The notes under the pieces: generated by a model | What the model was told of the DNA's origin: nothing | Seen by the model: the letters and a program-made list of their open reading frames with translations, nothing else | Database searches by the model: none | Origin: an uncultured bacterium | Lineage (GTDB): Bacteria; Cyanobacteriota; Vampirovibrionia; Gastranaerophilales; Gastranaerophilaceae | DNA length: 22,102 bases | Reading direction: 5' to 3' | Assembly (NCBI GenBank): GCA_946183815.1 | Contig: CAMHDG010000004.1 | Coordinates: forward strand, 1 to 22,102 | In this document: positions 1-7,838 of the stretch, one piece after another | Layout: each line of letters begins with the position of its first letter | Numbering within the stretch: position 1 is the stretch's first letter | Position numbers and translations under genes: made by a program

Positions 1-2445
1 CATTGTGCTATCGCCAACTTGCATAACATTAACGATATGCCCTACACCTAACTGTGAATGGAATACCCTTTCACCCTCTGAAAAGAAATAATCAATAGGA
101 GTGTTCTTTTCTGCCTCACGCTCCTGTGCTAACTTTTCCTGTTCTTCCTGCAAACGCTTGCGTTCTTCTAATTTTCGTTTCATCGGGTTATTCTCAAAAA
201 ACGCTTTTACTCTTTCCTCATCACGTTTCTTATGAGCAGCAGATTTTACCACCATCGCTCTTGCAGGGGTTCTGTTTGATAGTCGTTGAGGGCTTCCTAA
301 TTTTTTTGCTCCGCTTGAGATAGTTCTGTTACTTTCATAATTACTTGAAACTCTTTGTGGGTTACCCAGTTTTTTTGCACCTCTTGAAATTGTATTCCCG
401 CTTGAATATCCGCTATAACCACTCTCATTTTGACGTGATTTTATTGTTCTTACTGCGTTTTCAAATGTTGTACCCCTTGTGTGAGAATTAGAAGCAACTT
501 CTTCTAATAACTCATAAGGAATTTCACTTATAAACCTGCTTGGATTGTAGTATTTGTATTCACCCCACATCTGACGGCGTTTAGCACTTGTTATATACAA
601 CTTTTCTTCAGCACGTGTCACACCTACGTACATAAGGCGTCTTTCTTCTTCAAGCCCTGTTTTCTCCTGAATACTGCGTAAACTTGGAAAAATCCCCTCG
701 TCAACCCCTGCCATAAAAACTATTGGGAACTCTAACCCTTTTGCAGCGTGTAGGGTCATTAAAGTAACAGTGTTAGAAACATCCTCCATACTGTCTAAAT
801 CAGACACAAGAGAAACCTGCGCCAAAAACTCACCCAACACATTATCAGGCTCATCTGGAGTAAATTCACTTGCAACATTCACTAACTCTTGCAAATTGTC
901 TATTCTTGCTAAATCTTCTTCCGTATTTTCTGATTTTAACTCTCTCAAATATCCGCTTTTTTCAAGTACAATACTCAAAAATTCATTAAGCGGATACCTT
1001 CCGTTAATCTCCTGAAAATTTTCTATTAGTCGGGCAAAATCCATAAGTTTTACCTTGGTTTTTGCCTGAATAAACTGTTCTTCCTCAATATTTTTTATTG
1101 CCTGATACAGACTATAATCATTCTCATCTGCAAAATCTTGCAAATGTCTTATAGTAGTATCACCTATCGCACGTTTTGGAACATTGATAATACGTTTCAA
1201 ACTTTGGGAGTCATTCGGGTTATAAATAAGTTTCAAATAGGCAAGTGCATCTTTAATCTCTTTACGGTCATAGAATTTAAGTCCGCCATATATTCTGTAC
1301 GGTATCCCAAGAGAAATACAAGCCTCTTCCAGTGAGCGTGACTGGGCATTCGTTCGATATAAAATCGCAAATTGATTGTAATTTGCAGAAGTTGATTTAA
1401 TTGTTGACGCAATAAAATTAGCCTCGTCAGCATCGTCATCTGCTTCATAATAGGTAATTCTTTCCCCTTCACCTTTATTTGAATACAAAACTTTATCTAC
1501 CCTTTGTTCATTGTTTTCAATAATTGAATTTGCAGCATTAAGAATTTTAGCGGTTGAACGGTAATTTTGTTCTAATTTTATTAATTTGCAATCCTTAAAA
1601 TCGTGCTGAAAATTCAATATTATTCTAAAATCAGCACCACGCCAACTGTATATTGATTGGTCAACATCGCCCACCACACACAGCGAACGCTCTTTTGGAA
1701 CATCGTCAGAGTTATTTGTATATAGTGCTTTTACAAGATTATACTGGGCAGGGTTAGTGTCTTGAAACTCATCAACTAAAATATGTTCAAATCTTTTATA
1801 ATATTTTTCTCGGACTTCAGAGTTTTGTTCTAACAAATTCACACAAAGCATCAGCATATCGTCAAAGTCAATAGCGTTGTTATTATTAAGAGTTTTTTCA
1901 TAATCGTCATAAATTTGCGATATTCTCTGTGATTTAAAATCTCTTGCATAAGTTGCGAAGGTATAAGCATCCTGCATCTTATTTTTGGAATTAGAAATAA
2001 CCGCCTTAACAAGTTTAGGTTGATACATTTTTTCGTCAAGGTTTAATTTTTTTATAGCCTGCTTTATGACAGCCATAGAATCTTGTTCATCATATATAGT
2101 AAAGTTTTTATCCAGTTTCTTCCCTGACTGAAACTCATATTTATCAATATCTTGCCTTAATATTCTCCCGCAAATACTGTGGAAAGTTCCGACCCACATA
2201 TATTTAACGACATCTTCGCCTAATATTTTAGAAAGTCGCTCTTTCATCTCTTTTGCAGCCTTGTTAGTAAAAGTTACTGCTAAAATTTTACGTGGACTAA
2301 CCCCATTTTGAACCATATACGCAATACGGGTTGTAAGAACCTTTGTCTTGCCGCTGCCTGCACCTGCCAGTATTAAAACAGAACCTTGTGTTGATTTCAC
2401 AGCAGCCAACTGTTCATTGTTGAAATTTTCTAAAATATTTTTCAT
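1..2445 (-). CDS. pcrA: ATP-dependent DNA helicase PcrA/UvrD (C-terminus beyond window)
   Basis: Superfamily 1A 3'-5' helicase of DNA repair, replication restart and transcription-coupled repair. I translated it directly: 815 codons run from the ATG at 2445 to the left edge with no stop. Visible motifs in order are Walker A AGAGSGKT (residues 27-34), motif Ia TFTNKAAKEM, DEFQDT (about 225-230), GDVDQSIYSWRGAD, NYRS, TLHAAKGLEF (about 560) and VGVTRAEEKLYI (about 605-615). After the helicase core comes a Ser/Asn-rich linker holding two copies of GAKKLG(N/S)PQR (689-698 and 712-721), then a Lys/Glu-rich helix. Last is a segment beginning GERVFHSQLGVGHIVNV, which matches the PcrA Tudor-like domain known to bind RNA polymerase. 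The ribosome site GGGAAGGG lies just upstream of the start. It is divergent from the SLOG gene with a 90-base gap. PcrA versus UvrD naming is a judgement; the family call is firm. Confidence 0.95.
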   Translation of the reverse strand, partial: MKNILENFNNEQLAAVKSTQGSVLILAGAGSGKTKVLTTRIAYMVQNGVSPRKILAVTFTNKAAKEMKERLSKILGEDVVKYMWVGTFHSICGRILRQDIDKYEFQSGKKLDKNFTIYDEQDSMAVIKQAIKKLNLDEKMYQPKLVKAVISNSKNKMQDAYTFATYARDFKSQRISQIYDDYEKTLNNNNAIDFDDMLMLCVNLLEQNSEVREKYYKRFEHILVDEFQDTNPAQYNLVKALYTNNSDDVPKERSLCVVGDVDQSIYSWRGADFRIILNFQHDFKDCKLIKLEQNYRSTAKILNAANSIIENNEQRVDKVLYSNKGEGERITYYEADDDADEANFIASTIKSTSANYNQFAILYRTNAQSRSLEEACISLGIPYRIYGGLKFYDRKEIKDALAYLKLIYNPNDSQSLKRIINVPKRAIGDTTIRHLQDFADENDYSLYQAIKNIEEEQFIQAKTKVKLMDFARLIENFQEINGRYPLNEFLSIVLEKSGYLRELKSENTEEDLARIDNLQELVNVASEFTPDEPDNVLGEFLAQVSLVSDLDSMEDVSNTVTLMTLHAAKGLEFPIVFMAGVDEGIFPSLRSIQEKTGLEEERRLMYVGVTRAEEKLYITSAKRRQMWGEYKYYNPSRFISEIPYELLEEVASNSHTRGTTFENAVRTIKSRQNESGYSGYSSGNTISRGAKKLGNPQRVSSNYESNRTISSGAKKLGSPQRLSNRTPARAMVVKSAAHKKRDEERVKAFFENNPMKRKLEERKRLQEEQEKLAQEREAEKNTPIDYFFSEGERVFHSQLGVGHIVNVMQVGDSTM

Positions 2446-2473
2446 TACCCTTCCCAAAATCTGATTTTTGTGA

Positions 2474-2479
2474 TATTAT
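2474..2479 (-). promoter_or_regulatory. Possible -10 element of the helicase gene
   Basis: On the minus strand a perfect TATAAT lies 28 bases upstream of the helicase ATG, within the 90-base divergent gap. A -35 hexamer at 17-base spacing would read TGTACT, a poor match, so the call rests on the -10 box and its position. Confidence 0.35.
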
Positions 2480-2535
2480 AAACAACATACACTAAAAGTA
2501 CAGATATTGCAATAATAGTTAAAGGGTAATAAAAT

Positions 2536-3117
2536 ATGATAGATATTAAAAATATGGCAGAAGGCGAAGATTCAAAACAAAGTTCAATAATGGTTCCGTT
2601 TGACGATAAACCGATTGCGGTAGAAGGCTCTCCTGATACAGTTGACGAGTTATCAATGGAATTAGCGACAATCAAGCAGTCAGCCAAAAGAATTGCTATC
2701 ATAGGGTCAAGAAACCTTGCAATCACACACCAGCAAATTATCGAAACATTAACAACGGCACTTGTTATGCAAGGTAATACAATTATTACATCAGGTGGTT
2801 CATACGGTACGAATGCGGCAGCAATCAGAGGTGCTATGAAATCTAATCCTGAAAAATTGAAAGTTATTTTACCTCAAACTATCGGACAACAACCTAGTGA
2901 TGTTCAAAACCAACTTATAGGTGTTCCTAATATCATAGAACACGCAGACAGAGCAATGATGACACTTGCAGATGCTTCAAGAGTTTGTAACAGAGAGATT
3001 ATTGACGACTGTAACCAGTTAATCTGTTTCTTATCTCATACAAGTAAAACTCTTCAAACTGCTGTTGAATACGCTGAAGAAACTCATAAGGTTGTTACTA
3101 TCTTCTATCTTGACTAA
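2536..3117 (+). CDS. DprA-like SLOG/Rossmann-fold protein
   Basis: A 193-residue protein whose core resembles the nucleotide-binding Rossmann domain of DprA and the wider SLOG superfamily. It has a glycine-rich first strand IAIIGSRN (53-60), a second glycine signature TSGGSYGTNAAAIRGA (85-100) in the place of DprA's SGxAxGID, and a following hydrophobic strand VILPQT. It is far shorter than full DprA: the N-terminal 45 residues are acidic and look disordered, and there is no C-terminal winged helix. Small DprA-like proteins of this size occur in cyanobacteria and are often named DNA recombination-mediator protein A. Binding of ssDNA, RecA or a nucleotide ligand is not demonstrated here. AAAGGGT sits 8 bases before the ATG and fixes the start. 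The HEAT-like gene follows 60 bases downstream on the same strand, so the two may be cotranscribed. Confidence 0.75.
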   Translation: MIDIKNMAEGEDSKQSSIMVPFDDKPIAVEGSPDTVDELSMELATIKQSAKRIAIIGSRNLAITHQQIIETLTTALVMQGNTIITSGGSYGTNAAAIRGAMKSNPEKLKVILPQTIGQQPSDVQNQLIGVPNIIEHADRAMMTLADASRVCNREIIDDCNQLICFLSHTSKTLQTAVEYAEETHKVVTIFYLD

Positions 3118-3177
3118 TGGTAAAGCCCTTTTTACCTTACCTTTTGTAAATTTAATCAAGATATCAGGATATAAAAC

Positions 3178-4347
3178 ATGGATAAAATAAAACAACTCAC
3201 AAGCAAAAATCAAAGTGAATACGAGCCGGTAGCAAGAGAAATTATTGACGGGGCTGATACAAAGTTGTTTGAAGAACTTGTATCTAAAGATGATTTTCTT
3301 TTTGATTTTGTGAAATCGAATGTTGCGAAACGTCTTGAAAATGCCTGCAACAAAAACAATTACAAGAATTTACTTAAATTCTTAAACATATATTCACCAT
3401 ATTATGAAGATTTTATTACCTCAACCCTCGCTCAATTCGGGGATAATGAAATCAGTAATATTATGCTGGACAAATTTAAATCAGGGACTGTCGCAGAAAA
3501 AACCTACGCAGCAGGATTTTTCTCATACGTGGAAGAAGAGAGAGCACTTCCACTGTTAAAGGAATACGCTTTTAGTGACGAGGCTTCACTGTCCGAAAAC
3601 TGTGCAAGAGCCTTATCAAGATTAAACAATACAGATGCTTACGATATGGCAATCGAGAAACTGAAATCCGATGACGACTTTGAAAAAATGACTGCAGCAA
3701 ATTTCCTCGTTGCATATCAGGATAAAAGAGCACTTAAACCTCTTTTTGATGCTATGAAAAATTCTAAAATGTCTGAAAATATTGCAGAACTTATCCCATA
3801 TCTTGCGCCATTACCTGATATGCTTCAAACAGAATACAGCGAAGATGCTATCTTAACCTTTTGCTATATAATAAACGGACTTGTTGAACTTGTGCCTGTG
3901 TCACAGGTTATTACTTTCAGAATTTACGAGTTTGTTGAAAAGATGCTTAAAGGCTCACCATCAGGCGCATCTGCAGTTGCTCTTTTTCTAGCAAAAGATA
4001 AATTTAATATGATAACCGAAAATGAAGAATATTTATTTGACGAAGATAAAAACACCAAAAATGAGGTTAACGATATAAAGAATTTGCTCAACAACGCAAA
4101 CCTGTATCCGCTCACATCTTTCTTATACGAAGAATTATTTGAAGAAAGTGATTTTATCTTCTTTGTACTGGAAATAATAAGAGATGAAGAAAGTTTAGTA
4201 TCTCTTTTAAGCGGAGAAAACCAAACAGTAATTATCAAGGTTATGGAACTGTTAAAATCTCAAAACCTTTTGAAAGACGAATACAAACAACTTGCACTTT
4301 CAAAAATTACTGATGAAAACCTAAAGGTAGTTGCTAATGCCCTTTAA
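3178..4347 (+). CDS. HEAT-like repeat protein, function unknown
   Basis: A 389-residue, all-helical acidic protein without signal peptide or membrane segment. About residues 97-200 contain at least three HEAT/PBS-lyase-like helical pairs: AEKTYAAGFFSYVEEERALP, then SLSENCARALSRLN, then KMTAANFLVAYQDKRALKPL. The rest is also predicted helical but more divergent. Such solenoids serve as protein-protein scaffolds; no catalytic motif is visible. The start follows a modest ribosome site (AGGAT). The stop lies only 2 bases from the stop of the convergent gene at 4350, leaving no room for a separate terminator. The gene follows the SLOG gene on the same strand, so a shared process is possible but unproven. 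Confidence 0.7.
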   Translation: MDKIKQLTSKNQSEYEPVAREIIDGADTKLFEELVSKDDFLFDFVKSNVAKRLENACNKNNYKNLLKFLNIYSPYYEDFITSTLAQFGDNEISNIMLDKFKSGTVAEKTYAAGFFSYVEEERALPLLKEYAFSDEASLSENCARALSRLNNTDAYDMAIEKLKSDDDFEKMTAANFLVAYQDKRALKPLFDAMKNSKMSENIAELIPYLAPLPDMLQTEYSEDAILTFCYIINGLVELVPVSQVITFRIYEFVEKMLKGSPSGASAVALFLAKDKFNMITENEEYLFDEDKNTKNEVNDIKNLLNNANLYPLTSFLYEELFEESDFIFFVLEIIRDEESLVSLLSGENQTVIIKVMELLKSQNLLKDEYKQLALSKITDENLKVVANAL

Positions 4348-4349
4348 AA

Positions 4350-4814
4350 TTAAGCAACTTGATTAGAATTATTAAAATCTCTTAACCCTAAAACCCAGTT
4401 TTCTGTTTGTTGCATGGTTTTATCGGCAATTTCAGTAGGAATACCTGCGTGATGAATATTAGGAATTAAAGAAGATGCATAATATTCAATAGGACGAGGG
4501 TCATCATCGTCTGTATCGTTGCAGATAAACAACAAGTTTCCCTTATCATCGACTCTTGAACCTGTGATTGTTATTTCATGCCCGCCGTTGATTTGTCTGT
4601 TTTCGTCAGTCATAGTGTAACCGATTATTATGTGATGACCTTTTGATAAAGTTTCTAATAACTGATTTTTAACGGTTTCATAATCAGCCTCATAACCTAT
4701 TACTCTTTGGTTATCGTCAACTTTTTGATAAGTCAACGACTGATTCCATAAATGTTTTTTCAAAATCAATGAGTCCTCTGTCCTCATTTGAGAACTTACC
4801 GCCTCTTTTATCAT
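4350..4814 (-). CDS. Frameshifted papain-like cysteine peptidase, C-terminal part
   Basis: This frame carries the C-terminal half of the protein whose N-terminal half ends at 4717. It is offset by +1 relative to that frame, and the two overlap at 4717-4814. Unmistakable coding character begins around VDDNQRVIGYEADYETVK. It contains GGHEITITGS (His79 in this frame) followed 20 residues later by FICNDTDDD (Asn99/Asp100). That order and spacing recall the catalytic His and Asn/Asp strands of papain-like peptidases. The nucleophile Cys would come from the other frame. The methionine at 4814 is only the first ATG of the open frame, has no reason to be a true start, and falls inside the N-terminal coding part. 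Most likely the two pieces are one gene broken by a one-base insertion, or joined by an assembly error. Confidence 0.6.
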   Translation of the reverse strand: MIKEAVSSQMRTEDSLILKKHLWNQSLTYQKVDDNQRVIGYEADYETVKNQLLETLSKGHHIIIGYTMTDENRQINGGHEITITGSRVDDKGNLLFICNDTDDDDPRPIEYYASSLIPNIHHAGIPTEIADKTMQQTENWVLGLRDFNNSNQVA

Positions 4815-5655
4815 TCAGAGTATTGTATGATTGTTGAGAGCCAACATTCATAAAGGTTGATTGCATTAAAACATCGATTGGAGAACGCTCAAGATTGTCC
4901 TGATATTTTTCTTGAATTTGTTCTCTTATTATTGCGTTTTTATCCGGGGCAAGAGTTATTTTAGCATTCTTAAAATCTTTTGCTTCGTACGGGATTTCAA
5001 AGGCATCTAATAACCAGATAGCGTCTAAAGTTTTTTCTGACAAACTGTCTAATTTGATAGTCTTATCCACAGCCATCCTTGGAGATGTTAAACCTTCGGC
5101 AAACCTTGCGAACTCAGCAGGGTTTCTGGATGCAAGGTTAAATTCTTCACTTGCTGCAACACAACAACCCGAAAACATTTCATCTAATTCATAATCAACA
5201 ACTTTTCTATCAATTAGATTTTTAGACTTGTTTGTAATTCTGTCAATAACTTCAGGCTTATACTCTTGAGGAATATCACCAAACCTTTGGGTTATAATAT
5301 GAGGGTTTGCAATAGTTTTAAGAGTATGTTTTAACAAAACATCAGGATTCATCCCTTCTGCTCTTGGAGTGGTCACCATTTTATAAAGATTTTCTAATGT
5401 TGTTGACTTATCATTAGAACCATCTTTTAAAAGAGTGCCGTTTTTTAACACCATATTCAAGGTTTTGTATTCATTCTTCTCTTCTTTTGTTGACAAAGAT
5501 GTTCTGAAACTGACATCAGGGGTTGAACCTCTGAAAGATGGTGATGTTGAGTATGTATTGTAATTTGAATAAGCAGTACCTTGTGTCTGTCTGTCTGATT
5601 TTACAGAGGACACATTGTAGTTTGGTATTACACTGTTTGAATACACACTTAACAT
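4717..5655 (-). CDS. Frameshifted papain-like cysteine peptidase, N-terminal part
   Basis: A 312-residue frame beginning with an ATG embedded in TATATAAGTATG. I prefer this start to the upstream ones (frame open to 5943), which would run into the divergent gene and through low-complexity repeats. There is no signal peptide: the first 50 residues are Ser/Asn/Tyr-rich and include SFRG. Residues 60-300 are helical, with a candidate nucleophile in MFSGCCVAASEEFN (Cys164/Cys165 at a helix start, as in papain's CWAF). The frame stops at TGA 4719-4717, while the matching His and Asn/Asp region continues in the +1 frame. A5 (4722-4726) and A6 (4755-4760) runs in the overlap are the natural places for an indel. 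Together the halves would give about 430 residues. Family assignment comes from residue order only and is tentative. Confidence 0.6.
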   Translation of the reverse strand: MLSVYSNSVIPNYNVSSVKSDRQTQGTAYSNYNTYSTSPSFRGSTPDVSFRTSLSTKEEKNEYKTLNMVLKNGTLLKDGSNDKSTTLENLYKMVTTPRAEGMNPDVLLKHTLKTIANPHIITQRFGDIPQEYKPEVIDRITNKSKNLIDRKVVDYELDEMFSGCCVAASEEFNLASRNPAEFARFAEGLTSPRMAVDKTIKLDSLSEKTLDAIWLLDAFEIPYEAKDFKNAKITLAPDKNAIIREQIQEKYQDNLERSPIDVLMQSTFMNVGSQQSYNTLNDKRGGKFSNEDRGLIDFEKTFMESVVDLSKS

Positions 5656-5719
5656 ACTTATATAAAAACCAAAAATATAAAAAAATTGCCTTTTATCAAT
5701 AAATTTGTTACTCTTTATT
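5653..5719 (-). promoter_or_regulatory. Shared upstream element, copy B (cysteine peptidase)
   Basis: Read on the minus strand, TATATAAGTATG ends in the start codon (ATG 5655-5653). GGCAA lies 21 bases upstream of TATATAAG (complement of 5686-5690). A farther block, AATAAAGAGTAACAAATTTA within the complement of 5698-5719, is nearly identical to one before the GNAT gene. No convincing ribosome site is present. See the copies at 14055 and 17375. Confidence 0.5.
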
Positions 5720-5724
5720 AAGAG

Positions 5725-5751
5725 GGGGTAAATGGGGTAAATGGGGTAGCG
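5725..5751. repeat. Nine-base tandem repeat GGGGTAAAT
   Basis: Two perfect copies (5725-5733 and 5734-5742) and a partial third (GGGGTAGCG, 5743-5751) lie in the 151-base divergent gap between the cysteine peptidase and TOPRIM genes. The repeat adjoins the conserved upstream block of the peptidase gene. It may be a replication-slippage tract or a binding site. Confidence 0.6.
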
Positions 5752-5806
5752 TAAATAATTATTAGCACCCAAATACAGATATCTACCATATCTATTCACT
5801 AAAAAC

Positions 5807-6769
5807 ATGAAATACAAAAAACTAAAAAAAGAACAATTACTAATATCTATAGACAGGCTTACAAGGTTTAAACCGACAGAAGAAAAATATTTAAGGGTTT
5901 TCAAAGATATTATTATCTCTAATCTGATAGAGCCAAAACTCAAAAAATCGGAATTAGAGAATATGGATTATTCTAAAATCAGAGATTATGCAGTTGAAAT
6001 ATTCAACAATTCTCTTGACGAAAAAACAGAAGATTTCTCAATAAACGAAAAGTTAAAAGAATACGAAAACACCCTGTTTATAAATGATACCTCGGTTCAA
6101 GATTTATTAGACAACCGGTTAAACTACACCTCTGCAACAAAACTTATTGATGACTCAACAGAGGTGCAAAACCTCAAATGGCTGAAAAATATCACTAATG
6201 AAAACATAAAAGAATTAAGAAAGAACAAAAAGTTTTTATTCCCGATAGAAAAAGTAATCATAGCAGAGGGAATAACCGAAGAGATACTTCTTCCAAAGTT
6301 TTCTGACATATCAGGTTACAACCTTGACGAAAACGGAATAAAAATCATTGCTGCAGGCGGGAAAAACCAAGTAGTCAAACTGTATTACAAACTTTGCGAA
6401 GAATTAAAACTGCCTATTTTTATACTTTTAGATAAAGATGCAGAAAGCAACGAGGAACTCATAAACACAAAACTACGAAAGCAAGACGAGGTTTATTTAC
6501 TTCATAGTGGAGAGTTTGAGGACTTGTTACCTAAACAACTTATTGTAAAAACAGTAAATAACGAGTTTAAAAATTTTCTCACGATTACAGAGAACGACCT
6601 TGATACAGGCATGTCAACCGTAAAAACATTAGAGGAACTTTTTAAGGAAAAATGTTTGCACGAGTTTAAAAAGGCAGAGTTTGCCCAACAAATAAAAGGG
6701 CAGGTTCGCTCAACAAATGACGTTTCGCAAGAATTAAAAGATATAATTAATGAAATAAAGAGTTTTTAA
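5807..6769 (+). CDS. Stand-alone OLD-type TOPRIM protein (putative nuclease)
   Basis: A 320-residue protein with a helical N-terminal region (1-140) and a TOPRIM domain (about 147-245). The metal-site residues are all present: VIIAEGITEEILLPKF gives the first Glu (154) with the OLD-like EGxTExxLLP signature, ILLDKDAE gives the DxD pair (Asp209 and Asp211), and GEFEDLLP supplies the following acidic residues (236-239). In OLD-family nucleases this domain cuts DNA and is usually fused to an N-terminal ABC ATPase. Here the N-terminal part has no Walker motifs and no ATPase gene adjoins it. Defence is one possible role given the family, but nothing else nearby supports it. There is no clear ribosome site before the ATG at 5807, so the start is less certain. 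The C-terminal 75 residues are helical and unassigned. Confidence 0.7.
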   Translation: MKYKKLKKEQLLISIDRLTRFKPTEEKYLRVFKDIIISNLIEPKLKKSELENMDYSKIRDYAVEIFNNSLDEKTEDFSINEKLKEYENTLFINDTSVQDLLDNRLNYTSATKLIDDSTEVQNLKWLKNITNENIKELRKNKKFLFPIEKVIIAEGITEEILLPKFSDISGYNLDENGIKIIAAGGKNQVVKLYYKLCEELKLPIFILLDKDAESNEELINTKLRKQDEVYLLHSGEFEDLLPKQLIVKTVNNEFKNFLTITENDLDTGMSTVKTLEELFKEKCLHEFKKAEFAQQIKGQVRSTNDVSQELKDIINEIKSF

Positions 6770-6779
6770 ATTGATGTTA

Positions 6780-6808
6780 TTGTTTATATCCGCCAATTAT
6801 GATATAAT
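6780..6808 (+). promoter_or_regulatory. Promoter of the GGDEF gene (extended -10)
   Basis: TGATATAAT (6800-6808) is an extended -10 with perfect TATAAT at 6803-6808. A weak -35 TTGTTT (6780-6785) lies at 17-base spacing. AGAGG 8 bases before the ATG at 6835 is the ribosome site. Confidence 0.55.
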
Positions 6809-6834
6809 CAACATATTAAGAAGAGGAATTTATT

Positions 6835-7707
6835 ATGGCAAATATTGTAATTTATTCAAAAAACAGAGAAAATCCTCTGGTAACAATGCTCGCAGATATT
6901 GATGAAACATCAATCAGGGTTGAAGACGGCTCTATTATGAGAGAGTTTTCAATGCTCAATCCTGCACTTATAATTGTCGATGAGGTAGATAATTTATCTG
7001 ACATCCTTATGACAACAAAATTCACTTGCCCAATATTGTTTGTAGGGGATAGATTTAACACCATTGTAAGGGCAGAAGGCTACGATTTCATATCAAAACC
7101 TGTTAATCAGGAAGAACTTGTTACAAGGGTAAAGGCTCTGTTAAAAATCAGTTATTACAAAGACAAAATGACAGAGGTAAGCACAACAGATGAACTTACG
7201 GGTCTGCATAACAGAAAATTCTTGCAGGAAGCACTTGAATCAGAAATTTCACGTTCAAGAAGATACAAAACCAAAGTTTCCTGCATATTGTTTGACCTTG
7301 ACTACTTTAAAGCAGTTAACGATATGTATGGTTATGAATGGGGCGATATTCTTCTCCGTAATATTGCAGGCATGCTTGATGTATCAGTCCGTAAGGAAGA
7401 TATTGTTACCAGATACGGTGATGAAGAATTTTTGTTAATCTTACCTGAAACCTCAGAAGATAACGCATTTATCTATGCTGAACGATTTAGACGTTCAGTT
7501 GAAAAAATGGAATTTATCCCTGCAGGCGAAGAAGAAAGACACCCTATCACCATATCAGGTGGTATCGCAACTTTCCCTTGTATGGAAAATGTACATGAAG
7601 ATGCGAACACTCTTATAAGATACGCAGAACACGCACTTTACAACGCAAAACACAGAGGTCGTAACAAGATTGTTCAATTCTCTCAAATCAACCTTGATTA
7701 TAACTAA
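6835..7707 (+). CDS. Receiver-like/GGDEF protein with altered active-site motif
   Basis: A 290-residue soluble protein. Residues 1-105 resemble a response-regulator receiver: LIIVD (Asp49) and SKPVN (Lys88) occupy the phospho-acceptor and conserved Lys positions. The acidic pair normally at the end of strand 1 is absent (IVIYSKN), so it is probably a degenerate receiver. Residues 115-285 are a GGDEF domain with TDELTGLHNRKF, FDLDYFKAVND (metal Asp154), ITISGGIA and ALYNAKHRGRNKI. The signature loop reads RYGDEEF (193-199): the second glycine of GG(D/E)EF is replaced by Asp. An intact RxxD (Arg186-Asp189), the c-di-GMP inhibitory site, lies five residues before the signature. Diguanylate cyclase activity is therefore uncertain; a c-di-GMP-binding role is possible. 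The gene has its own promoter and a strong terminator, so it is probably monocistronic. Confidence 0.9.
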   Translation: MANIVIYSKNRENPLVTMLADIDETSIRVEDGSIMREFSMLNPALIIVDEVDNLSDILMTTKFTCPILFVGDRFNTIVRAEGYDFISKPVNQEELVTRVKALLKISYYKDKMTEVSTTDELTGLHNRKFLQEALESEISRSRRYKTKVSCILFDLDYFKAVNDMYGYEWGDILLRNIAGMLDVSVRKEDIVTRYGDEEFLLILPETSEDNAFIYAERFRRSVEKMEFIPAGEEERHPITISGGIATFPCMENVHEDANTLIRYAEHALYNAKHRGRNKIVQFSQINLDYN

Positions 7708-7727
7708 TAAAAAAACATCACATAAAG

Positions 7728-7757
7728 AAAAACGAGGATTTCATCCTCGTTTTTTTA
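7728..7757 (+). terminator. Rho-independent terminator after the GGDEF gene
   Basis: A nine-base perfect stem AACGAGGAT (7731-7739) / ATCCTCGTT (7743-7751) with a 3-base loop is followed by a T run. It sits 20 bases past the stop. A-rich sequence on the left arm means it could also act on the other strand. Confidence 0.9.
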
Positions 7758-7838
7758 TTATAAATTATTGTTAAAAAATTCCCCGAAACATAACAAATTC
7801 TGCCGAAAATAATACTTTATATTAGTGAAGGTAGTGTT

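Noticed and set aside
3119..3136. GGTAAA/TTTACC hairpin between the SLOG and HEAT-like genes as a terminator.
   Set aside because: The stem is short and A/T-rich and no T run follows.
4755..4761. AAAAAAC heptamer (minus strand, T run at 4755-4760) as a programmed -1 frameshift site in the split peptidase.
   Set aside because: The codon phase does not fit X-XXY-YYZ, and the second frame is +1, not -1, relative to the first.
5724..5746. G-quadruplex in the GGGGTAAAT repeat.
   Set aside because: Only three closely spaced G runs are present; a fourth is missing.
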